DNA from: Burkholderiales bacterium
Lineage (GTDB): Bacteria > Pseudomonadota > Gammaproteobacteria > Burkholderiales > Burkholderiaceae_C
DNA: 64,000 nt
Reading direction: 5' to 3'
Assembly (NCBI GenBank): GCA_016213205.1
Contig: JACRAZ010000005.1
Location: forward strand, 1-64,000
A program made the translations under genes and the position numbers. The notes under the pieces were generated by a model. It was not told where the DNA came from. It searched no databases and worked only from the letters and a program-made list of their open reading frames with translations. Below are positions 63,875 through 64,000 of the stretch, piece after piece. Positions within the stretch are counted from its first letter, which is position 1. Each line of letters begins with the position of its first letter.

Positions 63875-64000
63875 ATGACGTCCGAGCGCCCCCAGGTCCA
63901 GTGGACCGACGACGATGGCCAGCCCCAGCGCGCGCCCTGGGTCTCACCGGCCGGCCACCCGCCGCCGCGCCGGGTGCAGGTGGTGGACGACAGCCTGGGC
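63875..64000 (+). CDS. 5' end of a gene cut by the window edge
   Basis: Opens with ATG at 63875 and stays open to the window end (42 codons): MTSERPQVQWTDDDGQPQRA, later GHPPPRRVQVVDDSLG. Codon use looks real. The opening vaguely resembles a Burkholderiales methyltransferase-type family, but too little is present to name it. Confidence 0.5.
   Translation, partial: MTSERPQVQWTDDDGQPQRAPWVSPAGHPPPRRVQVVDDSLG

Overview
This 64-kb window is high-GC chromosomal DNA from a betaproteobacterium, most likely a Burkholderiales member of the Rubrivivax/Leptothrix/Ideonella/Comamonadaceae type. The evidence is strong G/C third-position codon use, the gene order corC-lnt-glyQ-glyS-gmhB-plsC and dksA-STAS-hslV-hslU, a lineage-type DksA without zinc cysteines, aceK beside isovaleryl-CoA dehydrogenase, and a PEP-CTERM protein. 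I found no rRNA, tRNA, CRISPR array, intact insertion sequence or prophage. Genes are dense, with about 61 credible coding regions. Many start codons are GTG or TTG, and many neighbours overlap by 1 to 4 bases.

Layout. 1-417 holds nothing I can name. 418-3872 (minus) has an MBL-fold hydrolase, a FadD-type acyl-CoA ligase and an FFLEELY-motif protein. 3992-9196 has a lipase-like hydrolase, HDOD and DUF2855 proteins, two tiny conserved-looking proteins, a helix-turn-helix regulator with two matching operator-like sites, and an exported SRPBCC protein. 9260-12428 is an iron module: a promoter overlapped by a Fur-box-like palindrome drives tonB and a TonB-dependent siderophore receptor. 12738-15893 has an EF-G2-type paralogue and a MerR-thioesterase pair. 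15934-20627 is a MacA / split MacB / TolC-like tripartite exporter.

20761-33650 is the highlight: about 12.7 kb on the plus strand that reads as one operon for scavenging nitrogen from urea-like oligomers. It encodes a BMP-type ABC importer (binding protein, two permeases and, several genes later, its double ATPase), a formamidase, a biuret hydrolase (BiuH type), a NitT/TauT-type ABC importer, a second isochorismatase-like amidohydrolase, an AtzF-type allophanate hydrolase, an AtzH-like DUF3225 protein and a GntR/FCD regulator. Its leader carries a perfect NtrC half-site pair (GCACC-N5-GGTGC), a sigma-54 promoter with exact -24/-12 spacing, and a near-palindromic operator placed between -12 and the predicted transcription start. 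The inferred logic is induction by nitrogen limitation, gated by the substrate-sensing GntR protein. No cyanuric acid hydrolase gene is present, so the entry substrate is more likely biuret, triuret or a related ureide than cyanuric acid.

33668-44617 has an outer-membrane barrel-like protein, a host-attachment-family protein, AMP nucleosidase, CoaX, a K+ channel-like protein, the dksA-STAS-hslVU operon, and a CobW/COG0523 GTPase with a truncated copy of its own 5' end upstream. 44756-52616 is the corC-lnt-glyQS-gmhB-plsC-metalloprotease operon, followed by a structured intergenic stretch and a strong terminator. 52883-60453 holds a LiuR-type MerR regulator with two operator palindromes, liuA, carbonic anhydrase, aceK, acetyl-CoA acetyltransferase, an SDR protein and an acyl-CoA dehydrogenase. 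60653-64000 has a PEP-CTERM protein, a membrane protein overlapping a diguanylate cyclase, a DsbA-fold isomerase and a gene cut by the window end.
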